Part shown: positions 27,201 through 34,988 of the stretch, in pieces
Layout: every line of letters begins with the position of its first letter
Numbering within the stretch: the first letter of the stretch is position 1
Assembly (NCBI RefSeq): GCF_002850255.1
Contig: NZ_CP022522.1
Span: 37,501 to 101,500 of the forward strand
Direction: 5' to 3'
DNA length: 64,000 nt
Source: Pseudoalteromonas sp. NC201
GTDB lineage: Bacteria > Pseudomonadota > Gammaproteobacteria > Enterobacterales > Alteromonadaceae
Program-made: the position numbers and the translations under genes
The notes under the pieces: model-generated
Database searches by the model: none
What the model saw: only the letters and a program-made list of their open reading frames with translations
What the model was told of the DNA's origin: nothing

Positions 27201-27599
27201 GGTTTGATAGTTTAGGCCTATGGCTTTTTCATTGCCTTTTAAAGGATAAATATAGTCGAGCCGCATATTTGGGGCTGCTCCGATATTGCGAAGGGTTCGG
27301 CTACTATCGAATAAGGGTTTTGCGAGCTGTTCGAAGCGAGCTTGAGATAGCTCGGATTGACCTGAAAGGGCAATGCCTAGCCCTCTGACAAGTTGTACAT
27401 TTTTTGCCAGAATACCCTCTATTTTAGTGCGGTAGACATTCACTTCCTCGGTCGAGCGACTCTTTTCTATTGCGATTAAGCGGCGATAGTTTACTTGATC
27501 GACATACCATGCCACCGCAATGATCACGACCAGCAGAAGCCAGAAGCTATATTTCACAAAGCGAAATTTAAGTGGTGATGTCGATAGTTCAGAAATCAT
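24243..27599 (-). CDS. CHASE-PAS-GAF hybrid sensor histidine kinase
   Basis: 1118 residues. In order: a TM helix (about 16-34), a periplasmic CHASE-type domain (about 60-250), a second TM (about 262-287), a PAS-like region (about 290-410), a GAF domain (about 430-600), HisKA with the phospho-accepting His in SMSHEIRTPLNGVMG near 616, HATPase (NNLLSNAIKFTHDGS; DTGIGIS; GGTGLGLTI), a degenerate receiver-like stretch (about 840-950) and a C-terminal receiver with phospho-Asp in DVILMDCQMPVMDGYQATQ near 1031 and the late Lys in DYLTKPID. No cognate output gene is adjacent; the next gene is divergent. Confidence 0.93.
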   Translation of the reverse strand: MISELSTSPLKFRFVKYSFWLLLVVIIAVAWYVDQVNYRRLIAIEKSRSTEEVNVYRTKIEGILAKNVQLVRGLGIALSGQSELSQARFEQLAKPLFDSSRTLRNIGAAPNMRLDYIYPLKGNEKAIGLNYQTHPTQKYGAILAKESREIVMAGPLELLQGGTGLIARVPVYTDKTHFWGLLSVVLDMDNLYQQANFTALESQYLIAIQGVDGKGREGDYFYGNSNIHSLAPIAFSVNVPSGEWELYAVPRVGWQPAVTAVWPFRLAIIALIVIFIAAFIFITRLLSQLQRNALSLTNMGILAEVGAWEINVKTRDIIWSDVTRSIFCVSRQFQPTWMNTTEFFKAGLHRKRLQDCIDELIKTGHEFEEEFIIQTQKMDDLWVLVKARAIRSGKRTNHIFGSIQNIHKRKIMEMEHDKFAKNNELLAHLSSHEAILNNHLSKALTLCADTCSKGVEVNKVSIWQFNEDKNQLIPVCFSNAAMDNLEHFPPWRKAIAPALFNEIESGQIIAAEQAENHPTTMALTTTYLEPFEIKAMLCCPISHKNQTLGVLCAEYDIISPPWGQSDLRLMKSIAAMLGSLFINKAHQKAKNQAIIDKDLAEQSAKMKAEFLASMSHEIRTPLNGVMGMVELVMHSQLTSTQHHQLSLAHSSAKSLLTIINDILDFSKIEAGKLTIEFVECDLIEMLSNMLSGFVRAADANNNRLHIDLSGMKVHTAQTDPNRLKQILNNLLSNAIKFTHDGSVTLSCHTEQTGEQTRLWCSVEDTGIGISKEKLNKVFDSFTQADISTTRQYGGTGLGLTIAKQLSQLLGGDLQAFSKEHVGSTFSCNVLLTAAKPITEHEKSDNSTLYILSEINEDYSKLLKPWHITCLHVQQLDMLMTQLQQPSSHLAVILDAKLLNAIPRKKQQALKTQLTQQQIAHVVAVEEQSSETLSLFSSCERVYYPITPYAALQVFNSDYQDPDKPKSVKADSPVSAEPLLARSILLVEDNRINQTVAITMLERLGAKVVCQENGELALAHLQSINKPYDVILMDCQMPVMDGYQATQQIRQGVAGKNHQNSVIVALTANAMQGDREKCLNAGMDDYLTKPIDFDELKAKLLQVKPQQTMQAPSSTAQQS

Positions 27600-27787
27600 G
27601 GTGTTTTTGTGTTGAAGACGATGATTTAACTATAGTTCAGTCCTCACAAAGCGAAATCTAATTGAGCAAAATAAAACGTTTTAACTTGATTGTCTTATAA
27701 CTGTGACACAGTCGAGAATATTGGTTTATTGGCCGATGACATGATATACCTTCCAGCTGTATATTTAGCACATTGTAAAGGATAGCC

Positions 27788-30073
27788 ATGCTTACTTGGA
27801 TTAAACGAATTGTTGTCGTACTGCTGTTGCTCGTATTACTAGGGACAGCGACCATCTATGGTCTGTTGGCATTGAGCTTGCCAGCACTCGATGGAAAAGG
27901 TAGTGCTACGACAATTGAAAATACCGTGACGGTAGCGCGAGATGCGATGGGACAAGCAGTGGTATCGGCGGACTCGCGAGCAGATGCGTCCTATGGTTTG
28001 GGCTTTGCGCACGGCCAAGACCGATTTTTTCAAATGGATTTATTACGTCGTAATGCTGCGGGTGAGTTGAGCGAGTTATTTGGTTCCGCTGCAATAGGTT
28101 TAGATGAAAGGATGCGATTTCATCAGTTTAGAAAGCGAGCTGAGTTAATTGTACGGTCCTTACCGAGTGCTTATCGATTAACTCTTGAGCGTTATACTCG
28201 TGGAGTGAATGATGGTCGAGCGCAATCTGGGTTCACCAGTTTTGAATATTTGCTATTGGGATCAAAACCTAAACCTTGGCAGCCAGAGGACAGCTTGCTA
28301 GTTATTTTCAGCATGTATCTAGATTTACAAACAGCCAACTATGAGCGTGATGAAGCCTTGATAGCCCTTAAGCAGCAATATGGTCAAGGTATGCTCGATT
28401 TCATTTTGCAGCCCAGCCACCATCAAGCCGCATTAGATGGTAGCGTAATAACGGCACCAACTGCCGCTATTCCAATCTTAGAGCCGCATCTGGCGCAAAT
28501 TCAGCCCCAGCATATTGAAGATGTACCGTTATATGGCAGTAACAACTGGGCGGTAACCGGTGCGCTGACGAAAACAGGAGCGGCTATGCTATCGGACGAT
28601 ATGCATTTGGGTTTAAGCGTACCATCAATTTGGTATCGCGCGCAGCTAAACTATCAGGAACAGGGTAAAGAGGTACAAGTCACAGGCGTGTCGTTACCTG
28701 GCGCGCCTGCCATCGTTGTTGGTAGCAATAATCACATCGCATGGGGATTTACGAATGGCTATCTAGATGCTGCTGATTGGATAGAGCTTAATAGCGACAC
28801 CAAAACACAGCAGATCGCTGAAGAGATTATGTTACCTAGCGGTGAGGTGCATACCTATCAGTTGGAAATGAGTGCGTTTGGCCCAGTAAAGCAGTTGGGT
28901 GATAAAAAGCTTGCGCTGAGTTGGGTTGCTCACCAGCCCTATGCAGTCAATCTAGAGCTCATTCAGCTTGAGCTGTTCTCTGAAGTTGGAGAAGCGACTG
29001 CACATGCCAAAAATGTGGGCATTCCAATTCAGAATTTGGTCGTGGTGGATAGTCAAGGTAGTGCAGCGTGGACGCCGATTGGCGCTATTCCTGCTCGCAA
29101 GTTTGCTCATGATACTGCGGTGAAGCAGGAAGAGTATGAATCCTCTTGGCAAAATAACGAGAGTATTCGCCCGGTGGTACAAGACCCTGAAAGCGGTAAG
29201 TTATGGACTGCAAACGCTCGAGTCGTGTCTGTCGCGGATAATCAACGCTTTGGTGATGGCGGTTATGCGCCAGGTGCACGCGCAGCACAAATTCGTGATG
29301 GCCTGATTAGTAAGCAAGTTTTCACCGAAGCAGATTTCTATCAGCTGCAACTAGATAACCAAGCGAAGTTTTTAACGCCTTGGCATGAGCGTTTAGTCAC
29401 GCTATTGCAAACACAAGACCCAAGCTCCTTTGATAAAGACTTAAAGTTACTTAAAGACTGGCAGGGCTGCGCGTGTGCTGATTCAGTTGGCTACACTTTG
29501 GTGAAAGCTTATCGCAATGCCTTGATAGACACATTATATGCGCCGTTAGAGCAGTATTTACAAACGCAGAGCCTGTCGCTGAAGTCTGTTAAAGGTTATT
29601 TCGAACCCGGTCTTTGGCAGCTTTTAACTGAGCAGCCAAATAGCTGGCTTGGCAGCTATAGCAATTGGAATGAACTTGAGCTGGCGGCATATCAACTAGC
29701 CAAACAAAAACTCAGTGAACGCTATGGCAGTAATATGGCCGCTTGGCGTTGGGGAGATGTGAATGCACTTAAGGTGCAGCACCCATTCTCCAAACAAATG
29801 CCTATGCTAAGTGGATTGTTAGATATGCCAACCACACAAGCCTTTGGTGATACCTTTATGCCAGCAGTGCAAGGTAAGTCATTCGGTGCATCACAGCGCT
29901 TTATTGCACAACCTGGCCATTTAGAAAATGCGATTTTAACGGTTGCTGGTGGCCAAAGTGGACATCCGCTATCACCATTTTATCGTACGGGGTTTAATGA
30001 CTATGCTGGAGGAGGTAACACCCCTTTGTTACCGGGCAAAATAACTCATCAGATCGTCATTTCACCTAAGTAA
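27788..30073 (+). CDS. Penicillin acylase family Ntn-hydrolase (penicillin/AHL acylase type)
   Basis: 761 residues with an N-terminal membrane anchor or signal (IKRIVVVLLLLVLLGTATIYGLL). The alpha-chain region has the family block DASYGLGFAHGQDRFFQMDLLRRNAAGELSELFG. The beta-chain nucleophile Ser follows the processing site at YGSNNWAVTG near residue 252-261, followed by SDDMHLGLSVPSIWY and NNHIAWGFTN. The enzyme self-cleaves into two chains in the periplasm. Family members hydrolyse beta-lactam side chains or N-acyl homoserine lactones; I recall an AHL acylase (PfmA) from P. flavipulchra, but identity is unverified. The actual substrate cannot be told from sequence. Confidence 0.9.
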   Translation: MLTWIKRIVVVLLLLVLLGTATIYGLLALSLPALDGKGSATTIENTVTVARDAMGQAVVSADSRADASYGLGFAHGQDRFFQMDLLRRNAAGELSELFGSAAIGLDERMRFHQFRKRAELIVRSLPSAYRLTLERYTRGVNDGRAQSGFTSFEYLLLGSKPKPWQPEDSLLVIFSMYLDLQTANYERDEALIALKQQYGQGMLDFILQPSHHQAALDGSVITAPTAAIPILEPHLAQIQPQHIEDVPLYGSNNWAVTGALTKTGAAMLSDDMHLGLSVPSIWYRAQLNYQEQGKEVQVTGVSLPGAPAIVVGSNNHIAWGFTNGYLDAADWIELNSDTKTQQIAEEIMLPSGEVHTYQLEMSAFGPVKQLGDKKLALSWVAHQPYAVNLELIQLELFSEVGEATAHAKNVGIPIQNLVVVDSQGSAAWTPIGAIPARKFAHDTAVKQEEYESSWQNNESIRPVVQDPESGKLWTANARVVSVADNQRFGDGGYAPGARAAQIRDGLISKQVFTEADFYQLQLDNQAKFLTPWHERLVTLLQTQDPSSFDKDLKLLKDWQGCACADSVGYTLVKAYRNALIDTLYAPLEQYLQTQSLSLKSVKGYFEPGLWQLLTEQPNSWLGSYSNWNELELAAYQLAKQKLSERYGSNMAAWRWGDVNALKVQHPFSKQMPMLSGLLDMPTTQAFGDTFMPAVQGKSFGASQRFIAQPGHLENAILTVAGGQSGHPLSPFYRTGFNDYAGGGNTPLLPGKITHQIVISPK

Positions 30074-30088
30074 GGCTTTGCACTGAAC

Positions 30089-30121
30089 GTATCGGAGGGG
30101 TTAACTTACGCCCTCCGATAC
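30089..30121. terminator. Inverted repeat at the acylase/GGDEF convergence
   Basis: GTATCGGAGGG (30089-30099) / CCCTCCGATAC (30111-30121), perfect 11-bp arms around an 11-base loop. The right arm is coding sequence for the last residues of the GGDEF protein. Suited to stop both converging transcripts, though there is no U-run. Confidence 0.55.
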
Positions 30122-31171
30122 ACGCAAAATCGGTGCTGCGGTAACACGGTTTCGACCTGAATGTTTGCTGTCGTAAAGCGCAGCATCTGCATGTTGAATG
30201 ACGACCTCAAAAGTTTGACTAGGGTCCCAATTTGCAACGCCAAAACTCATGGTGACTTTAAGTATTTCGTTTTCAAAACTGGTGGCTTCGACGGCTCGTC
30301 GTAATTTTTCCATGCGCTGCATTGCCTCTCCACTAGAGCAAGGCGCCAGCACAATTAAAAATTCTTCACCACCCCAACGAACGGCAATGTCTGCAGGGTG
30401 AATATGTGCTTTGATTGTTTCGGCCACGCTTTTTAAGATTTGATCTCCTTTGTCATGGCCAAAGGTGTCATTGATTTTTTTAAAGTGGTCGATATCCGCC
30501 ATCACCAAACATAAAGGAGAGTGAGTAGAGATACAGTTTTCTTTAGCATGGGTGATTAATTCGCGCGCATAGCGACGGTTGAACATTTGAGTGAGCGGAT
30601 CGTGTGCAGCGAGTTCTTCTAATTTGTCTCTTTGTTGCACCGTCATTTTACGTATGTGGCTGATTGTGTAGATCATTGGAATACCACATATGAGCACATT
30701 GGCAAAATGGACATAGGGAATTAACTGTTGATAGCGATATTGATAGGCAACATCACCAAACAATAATTCTAAGACTGCGAATAGCGTGATCAACACAACG
30801 GAATAAATCACGGCATTGCGTAACCTGAGTTGGTAGTCTAACAACATGAGGCAAGACACTGTCCAGAGATAGTACTGAAACCCGAGTGACATGCCGAGAT
30901 AGGCACACACCAGCGTCGCATGGACGGCGACTTCAAGGCAGAAAACCCGCAGTGCAATAGAGGGCTTACTCGCATCAATGAGTTTAATGCCAACGTACCA
31001 CATCAGCACACTACCCACGTTGACCCAAGCAAGTATGTTCACCTCTAAATGCCAAAATACACCAATGAGGCCAGCGTGTAGCCACATGCAATACGCGGCC
31101 ACACGTCGTAATAATGCAAATTTTAATGCTTCTACTTGGTCTGGTTTGCTATAAGGGTGGTATTTAGTCAA
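30101..31171 (-). CDS. Membrane-bound GGDEF diguanylate cyclase
   Basis: 356 residues. The N-terminal half (about 20-185) has five or six hydrophobic helices. A short linker (RKMTVQQRDKLEELAAHD) leads to a GGDEF domain beginning at PLTQMFNRRYARELI, with the active-site loop RWGGEEFLIVL near residue 265 and DIDHFKKINDTFGHDKGDQIL for metal/GTP binding. There is no obvious RxxD inhibitory site directly before GGEEF (the sequence is DIAVRWGGEEF). It should make c-di-GMP at the membrane in response to an unknown signal. Confidence 0.93.
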   Translation of the reverse strand: MTKYHPYSKPDQVEALKFALLRRVAAYCMWLHAGLIGVFWHLEVNILAWVNVGSVLMWYVGIKLIDASKPSIALRVFCLEVAVHATLVCAYLGMSLGFQYYLWTVSCLMLLDYQLRLRNAVIYSVVLITLFAVLELLFGDVAYQYRYQQLIPYVHFANVLICGIPMIYTISHIRKMTVQQRDKLEELAAHDPLTQMFNRRYARELITHAKENCISTHSPLCLVMADIDHFKKINDTFGHDKGDQILKSVAETIKAHIHPADIAVRWGGEEFLIVLAPCSSGEAMQRMEKLRRAVEATSFENEILKVTMSFGVANWDPSQTFEVVIQHADAALYDSKHSGRNRVTAAPILRVSEGVS

Positions 31172-31308
31172 ACGTAAGCTCTTGTGGTATTCACAATAAA
31201 ATAAAGTATAGAAGCTCTATTGTGATTTGCCGTCTATTTGACCTAAGCTCTGGTTATTCGCTCAGCATCCAGCAAGGTTGGCTGTAGTAGAGTGAGAGAT
31301 AGGTAGAT
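31172..31308. other. Intergenic region left of MITE copy 1
   Basis: 137 bases between the GGDEF gene start and the MITE. No ORF, hairpin with U-run or riboswitch motif was recognised. Together with the MITE it makes a 405-base gap between genes. Confidence 0.5.
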
Positions 31309-31551
31309 AACCTGAGCTGTGGATAACTAATGCCTTTCTAGCAGCCAGTTTTAGTGCTAACTGCGTTGAATTCACTTCCAATAGCCAGCTATTGGCGCGT
31401 AAATTCGCCTTGCCTACAGGATGTAGGTACCTTAGCGAGAGCAGGACGCGGAAGCGGTGTTTTCCCTAAAACTCTCTGGCTAGACAAGGAAAAAACTAAG
31501 TTGTGCTTTAGCAACAATGAGTTGGAACATTCCTTATCCAAACCTCAGGTT
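31309..31551 (+). mobile_element. MITE copy 1 (243 bp) with 4-bp target duplication
   Basis: Begins AACCTGAGCTGTGGATAA and ends TTATCCAAACCTCAGGTT, 18-bp terminal inverted repeats with two or three mismatches. It is flanked on both sides by AGAT (31305-31308 and 31552-31555), a 4-bp target-site duplication. About 95% of the common sequence matches an inverted copy at 52431-52626. It holds 48 bases not in copy 2 (about 31411-31458). No transposase is encoded, so it is non-autonomous. It sits 25 bases before the GNAT-nitrilase start codon. Confidence 0.88.
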
Positions 31552-31576
31552 AGATAATAAAAGCTTTGGAGTTGAT

Positions 31577-33103
31577 ATGTCTGTAGAAAAAGCGCGGATC
31601 ACGCTATGTAACCTAGAAAAGCCTGACTACGATCAGGTTAAGTCATTAATGGATGAAGCCTACCCAGATCTCGGTGGAGCGTGGCCTAGTCATACGATAT
31701 TTAGGTTGATTGACCAGTTTCCTGAGGGACAGATCGGTGTCAAAGACGGTGAGCGTCTCGTCGGTATCGCGCTGAGTGTTCAAGTTGACTATCAAACCTT
31801 TTCTAACCCGCATACCTATGAAGACATTGTTGACGCGCATAGCCGAATTTTTAGTGATAGTAATGCTGATGCGCTGTACGGGCTGGATGTAGTGATAGCC
31901 AAAAGCCATCGTGGTCTACGCCTTGGTCGGCGACTGTATGATGCCCGTAAAGAGCTTTGTCGTCAGTACAACTTGCGTGCGATTTTAGCAGGTGGCCGTA
32001 TTCCGCTTTATAAGCAATTCCGTGGCAGTATGTCGCCGATGGAGTATATAAACAAAGTCGATCATAAAGAATTACACGACCCCATTCTAAGCTTCCAACT
32101 TGCCAACGACTTCCAAGTAAAGCGACTGCTTAAACAATATCTACCGGAAGATCAGGACTCCGAAGGCTATGCGACCCTACTTGAGTGGAATAACATTCTC
32201 TTCGAGCCCACCGATACCGTGATCGAAAGTAAGAAAACCATCGTCAGAGTGGGGGCTGTACAGTGGCAAATGCGCCGGGTGGAATCGGTAGAGGAGCTAA
32301 TGAAACAAGTTGAGTATTTTGTGGACACGGTTTCGGATTACCAAAGTGACTTTATCCTGTTCCCTGAATTCTTTAACGCGCCACTAATGGGTCTCGGAAG
32401 CTATAGAAATCAGACCGAAGCTATTCGTGCGTTGGCGACGTATACCGAGCAGTTTAGAGCCGCTATGTCGCAAATGGCGATTGAGTACAATGCCAATATT
32501 ATCACGGGCTCTATGCCGCTACTTGAGGGCGACAAGCTCTATAACGTCAGTTACTTGTGTCACCGCTCTGGCAAAGTGGATGAACAACGTAAAATTCATA
32601 TCACCCCTCACGAAGACTACGATTGGGTTATCAAAGGCGGTGATAAAATTGAAGTGTTCGATACGGATGCGGGCCGAGTAGGGATCCAAGTATGCTACGA
32701 CGTGGAGTTTCCAGAGTTATCACGGATCATGGCTGAAAAAGGGCTGGATATTTTGTTTGTACCATTTTGGACTGACACGAAAAACAGTTATTTAAGGGTG
32801 AGGCACTGTGCGCAAGCTCGTGCGGTTGAAAACGAATGCTACGTTGTTATCGCAGGAAGCGTTGGCAACTTGCCACAGGTAGAAAGCCTAGATGTGCAGT
32901 ACGCGCAGTCAGCGGTGTTGACGCCATCGGATTTTGCTTTTCCTCATGATGCCGCGCTCAACGAAGCAACACCAAATACGGAAATGCTGTTATTTAGTGA
33001 CTTAGACTTAGATAAACTCAAAATATTGCATAGTGAAGGAACGGTGCGTAATTTACGAGACCGAAGAAAAGACCTGTATTCTGTGGAGTTGAAACAAAAA
33101 TAG
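31577..33103 (+). CDS. GNAT acetyltransferase/carbon-nitrogen hydrolase fusion
   Basis: 508 residues from the ATG at 31577, preceded by TTGGAG; the frame stays open into the MITE (ATG 31517), but that extension is repeat-derived. The N-terminal GNAT domain (about 1-200) has the acetyl-CoA loop SHRGLRLGRRLYDARKELC. The C-terminal nitrilase domain (about 220-500) has the catalytic triad Glu in LFPEFF (about 263), Lys in QRKIHITPHE (about 338) and Cys in IQVCYDVEFPE (about 372). Such fusions are widespread in proteobacteria with unproven substrates. A Gdx-type exporter gene starts 1 base after its stop codon. Confidence 0.93.
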   Translation: MSVEKARITLCNLEKPDYDQVKSLMDEAYPDLGGAWPSHTIFRLIDQFPEGQIGVKDGERLVGIALSVQVDYQTFSNPHTYEDIVDAHSRIFSDSNADALYGLDVVIAKSHRGLRLGRRLYDARKELCRQYNLRAILAGGRIPLYKQFRGSMSPMEYINKVDHKELHDPILSFQLANDFQVKRLLKQYLPEDQDSEGYATLLEWNNILFEPTDTVIESKKTIVRVGAVQWQMRRVESVEELMKQVEYFVDTVSDYQSDFILFPEFFNAPLMGLGSYRNQTEAIRALATYTEQFRAAMSQMAIEYNANIITGSMPLLEGDKLYNVSYLCHRSGKVDEQRKIHITPHEDYDWVIKGGDKIEVFDTDAGRVGIQVCYDVEFPELSRIMAEKGLDILFVPFWTDTKNSYLRVRHCAQARAVENECYVVIAGSVGNLPQVESLDVQYAQSAVLTPSDFAFPHDAALNEATPNTEMLLFSDLDLDKLKILHSEGTVRNLRDRRKDLYSVELKQK

Positions 33104-33104
33104 T

Positions 33105-33419
33105 ATGGCGTGGGTTTATTTAATTATGGCTGGCCTGTTTGAAATAGGTTGGCCCGTTGGTCTGAAAATGGCGCAACAAGCCGATACTCGTTGGCTAGGC
33201 ATAGTGATAGCCGTTGGTTTTATGGCCTTGAGCGGCTGGATGTTATGGTTGGCGCAAAAGCAAATTCCACTGGGTACCTCGTATGCGGTGTGGACGGGTA
33301 TTGGCGCGGCAGGCACATTCTTAGTGGGTATCTTTTTCTACGGTGACCCAAGTAGTTTTATGCGCTACTTGGGTGTGTTACTTATCATCAGTGGGGTTGT
33401 GGTACTTAAGTTAGCATAA
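33105..33419 (+). CDS. sugE: SMR family exporter, Gdx/SugE type
   Basis: 104 residues, four TM helices. MAGLFEIGWPVGLKMAQ carries the membrane-embedded Glu used for proton coupling, and GTSYAVWTGIGAAGTFLVGIFFYGD is the Gdx (SugE) signature. E. coli SugE/Gdx is a guanidinium/proton antiporter. No guanidine riboswitch is visible upstream; instead the gene is 1 base from the GNAT-nitrilase gene, implying cotranscription. Its last 14 bases overlap the convergent EamA gene. Confidence 0.93.
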   Translation: MAWVYLIMAGLFEIGWPVGLKMAQQADTRWLGIVIAVGFMALSGWMLWLAQKQIPLGTSYAVWTGIGAAGTFLVGIFFYGDPSSFMRYLGVLLIISGVVVLKLA

Positions 33420-34275
33420 CCAAAATAGCCGCGACGGCGATGAGTAAGAGTCCCATTGAATCGCGCTTCTTTACCGGCGCTTTGAGCCACAAGAATGAGA
33501 TAAGCAAAGTGAAAAACACTTCGATTTGGCCGAGTGTTTTCACGTAGGCGACATGCTCAAGGCTCATTGCGCTAAACCAACCTATAGAACCGGTGCAACT
33601 GCTAACACTAATTGCCAGCGTCAGTTTGCGGCGTTGCCACAGCACGCGCCAAGAGTGTGGTTCGCGTATCGTCAAATACATACTCAACATCACAGTTTGG
33701 CAAACCAGCACTAACAATAACACCCAGGCTGCACTGTGGGGGAAAGGTAGGCCCGATGCAATACTGGCTTCACGCACCCAAAGAGAAGTAAGCGCGAAGC
33801 TTGTTCCACAGGCAAGTCCCACTAGTGCAGTTTTACCATTGAAAGCACGCAGGCTAAAACCGCTCAATAACAACACCGCGATAGCACCGATAAAGACACC
33901 AAACCAACCGAGTAAAGTTAAGCTCGAGCCAAAAAAGAGTACGCCCAAAATCGCCGCCACGAGTGCCTCACTCTTCGCAAGTCCAGCACCTATGGCGTAA
34001 TTATTTTGCTTAAACAGCACCACCATTAACCCCGTCGCGATGATCTGCATGACACTGGCCCCCAGCACAAAGGCTAAAAAGTCATCGTTAATGACGAGCG
34101 ATTCTGCAGGTGTGATCTGATAAAGGCTCCAAAGATATAAGCCCGCAAGTGGGCTGGCTAAAATAAATCTTGCTAAGGTGACGCTGGCTGTGGAGGCGCT
34201 TTCACTCAATTTGCTTTGAAAAGCATTTCGCCAAGCCTGAGAAAAAGCAGCTAGTAAGGTGAACAAAATCCACAT
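33406..34275 (-). CDS. EamA/DMT superfamily transporter
   Basis: 289 residues, about ten hydrophobic helices with two EamA repeats. The N-terminus MWILFTLLAAFSQAWRNAFQSKLSESAST and GFSLRAFNGKTALVGLACGTSFALTSLWVREAS at the start of the second repeat are readable. It ends LLLIAVAAILVMLT. Substrate unknown; no regulator is adjacent, and it overlaps the sugE gene tail to tail by 14 bases. Confidence 0.88.
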   Translation of the reverse strand: MWILFTLLAAFSQAWRNAFQSKLSESASTASVTLARFILASPLAGLYLWSLYQITPAESLVINDDFLAFVLGASVMQIIATGLMVVLFKQNNYAIGAGLAKSEALVAAILGVLFFGSSLTLLGWFGVFIGAIAVLLLSGFSLRAFNGKTALVGLACGTSFALTSLWVREASIASGLPFPHSAAWVLLLVLVCQTVMLSMYLTIREPHSWRVLWQRRKLTLAISVSSCTGSIGWFSAMSLEHVAYVKTLGQIEVFFTLLISFLWLKAPVKKRDSMGLLLIAVAAILVMLT

Positions 34276-34578
34276 GAGAGGTGACTCTACAATGCTCGAA
34301 TGTGTATCAGCATACCGGATAGGAGCGAGTCTGAATAAATGAATTATCGTGATAGTGAAAATAATTCAATGTGTATTCAAGGTGCTACGGAAGCATTCTT
34401 GTGGTTGGCGTACTGCGACAATTTGCCACATGTTCAATTTTCAGTATCACGATATGATTAGGTCGATGCTACAAGATTGGGCCATAGGTTAGGGTATTAC
34501 GTATTCACTTATGGCTTTTCTTTTTAACGCTATTCTGCTCTACTGAGTTGAATAATCAAAAGGTTGAAGGAGTATCTT
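34276..34578. other. Intergenic region with nothing recognised
   Basis: 303 bases between the divergently transcribed EamA and MAPEG genes. It must contain both promoters, but no clear -35/-10 pair, operator palindrome, repeat or small ORF with a ribosome-binding site could be supported. Confidence 0.5.
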
Positions 34579-34965
34579 GTGGGTATACTAATCATCTGTG
34601 CAATTCTTGCTATCTTACTACCTTATTTTGCCAAAATTCCTGTGGCAGTGGCGATGAACAAAGAAGGGGGCTATGACAACAAGCTCCCGCGTGAACAGCA
34701 AAAGAAGCTGACAGGGCTGGGGGCAAGAGCATTAGCCGCACATCAAAACTGTTTTGAGTCATTAGCTGTTTTTGCTGTCGCCTTAGCCGTTGCGTTTGGC
34801 ACCCAAACCTACACTTCTCTAGTCGAATGGCTAGCCATAGGCCATATTGTCGCTCGAGCATTATATTGTGTGCTGTATTGGGCGAATATTGACGTGCTGC
34901 GCTCCATCGTATGGGCGCTAGGACTCGGCTGTGCTATCGCCATTATTGTGGTGTGTGGTTTATAG
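34579..34965 (+). CDS. MAPEG family membrane protein
   Basis: 128 residues from a GTG at 34579 with AAGGAG 7-12 bases upstream; the longer frame (TTG 34564) would place the Shine-Dalgarno inside the gene. Four TM helices. The family block REQQKKLTGLGARALAAHQNCFESLAVFAVAL (about 33-64) carries the conserved RAxxAHxNxxE motif of MAPEG proteins, which bind glutathione-like thiols or eicosanoid-type substrates in eukaryotes. The bacterial function is unclear. Confidence 0.9.
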   Translation: MGILIICAILAILLPYFAKIPVAVAMNKEGGYDNKLPREQQKKLTGLGARALAAHQNCFESLAVFAVALAVAFGTQTYTSLVEWLAIGHIVARALYCVLYWANIDVLRSIVWALGLGCAIAIIVVCGL

Positions 34966-34988
34966 TTGTCCTTTGCGTGACTCTACAC

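Noticed and set aside
31517..31576. N-terminal extension of the GNAT-nitrilase protein as the true start
   Set aside because: The extension is largely MITE sequence with no good ribosome-binding site; the ATG at 31577 has TTGGAG and begins the conserved domain.
31172..31576. Guanidine riboswitch for the Gdx-type exporter operon
   Set aside because: No guanidine-I, II or III signature was found; the region is mostly MITE.
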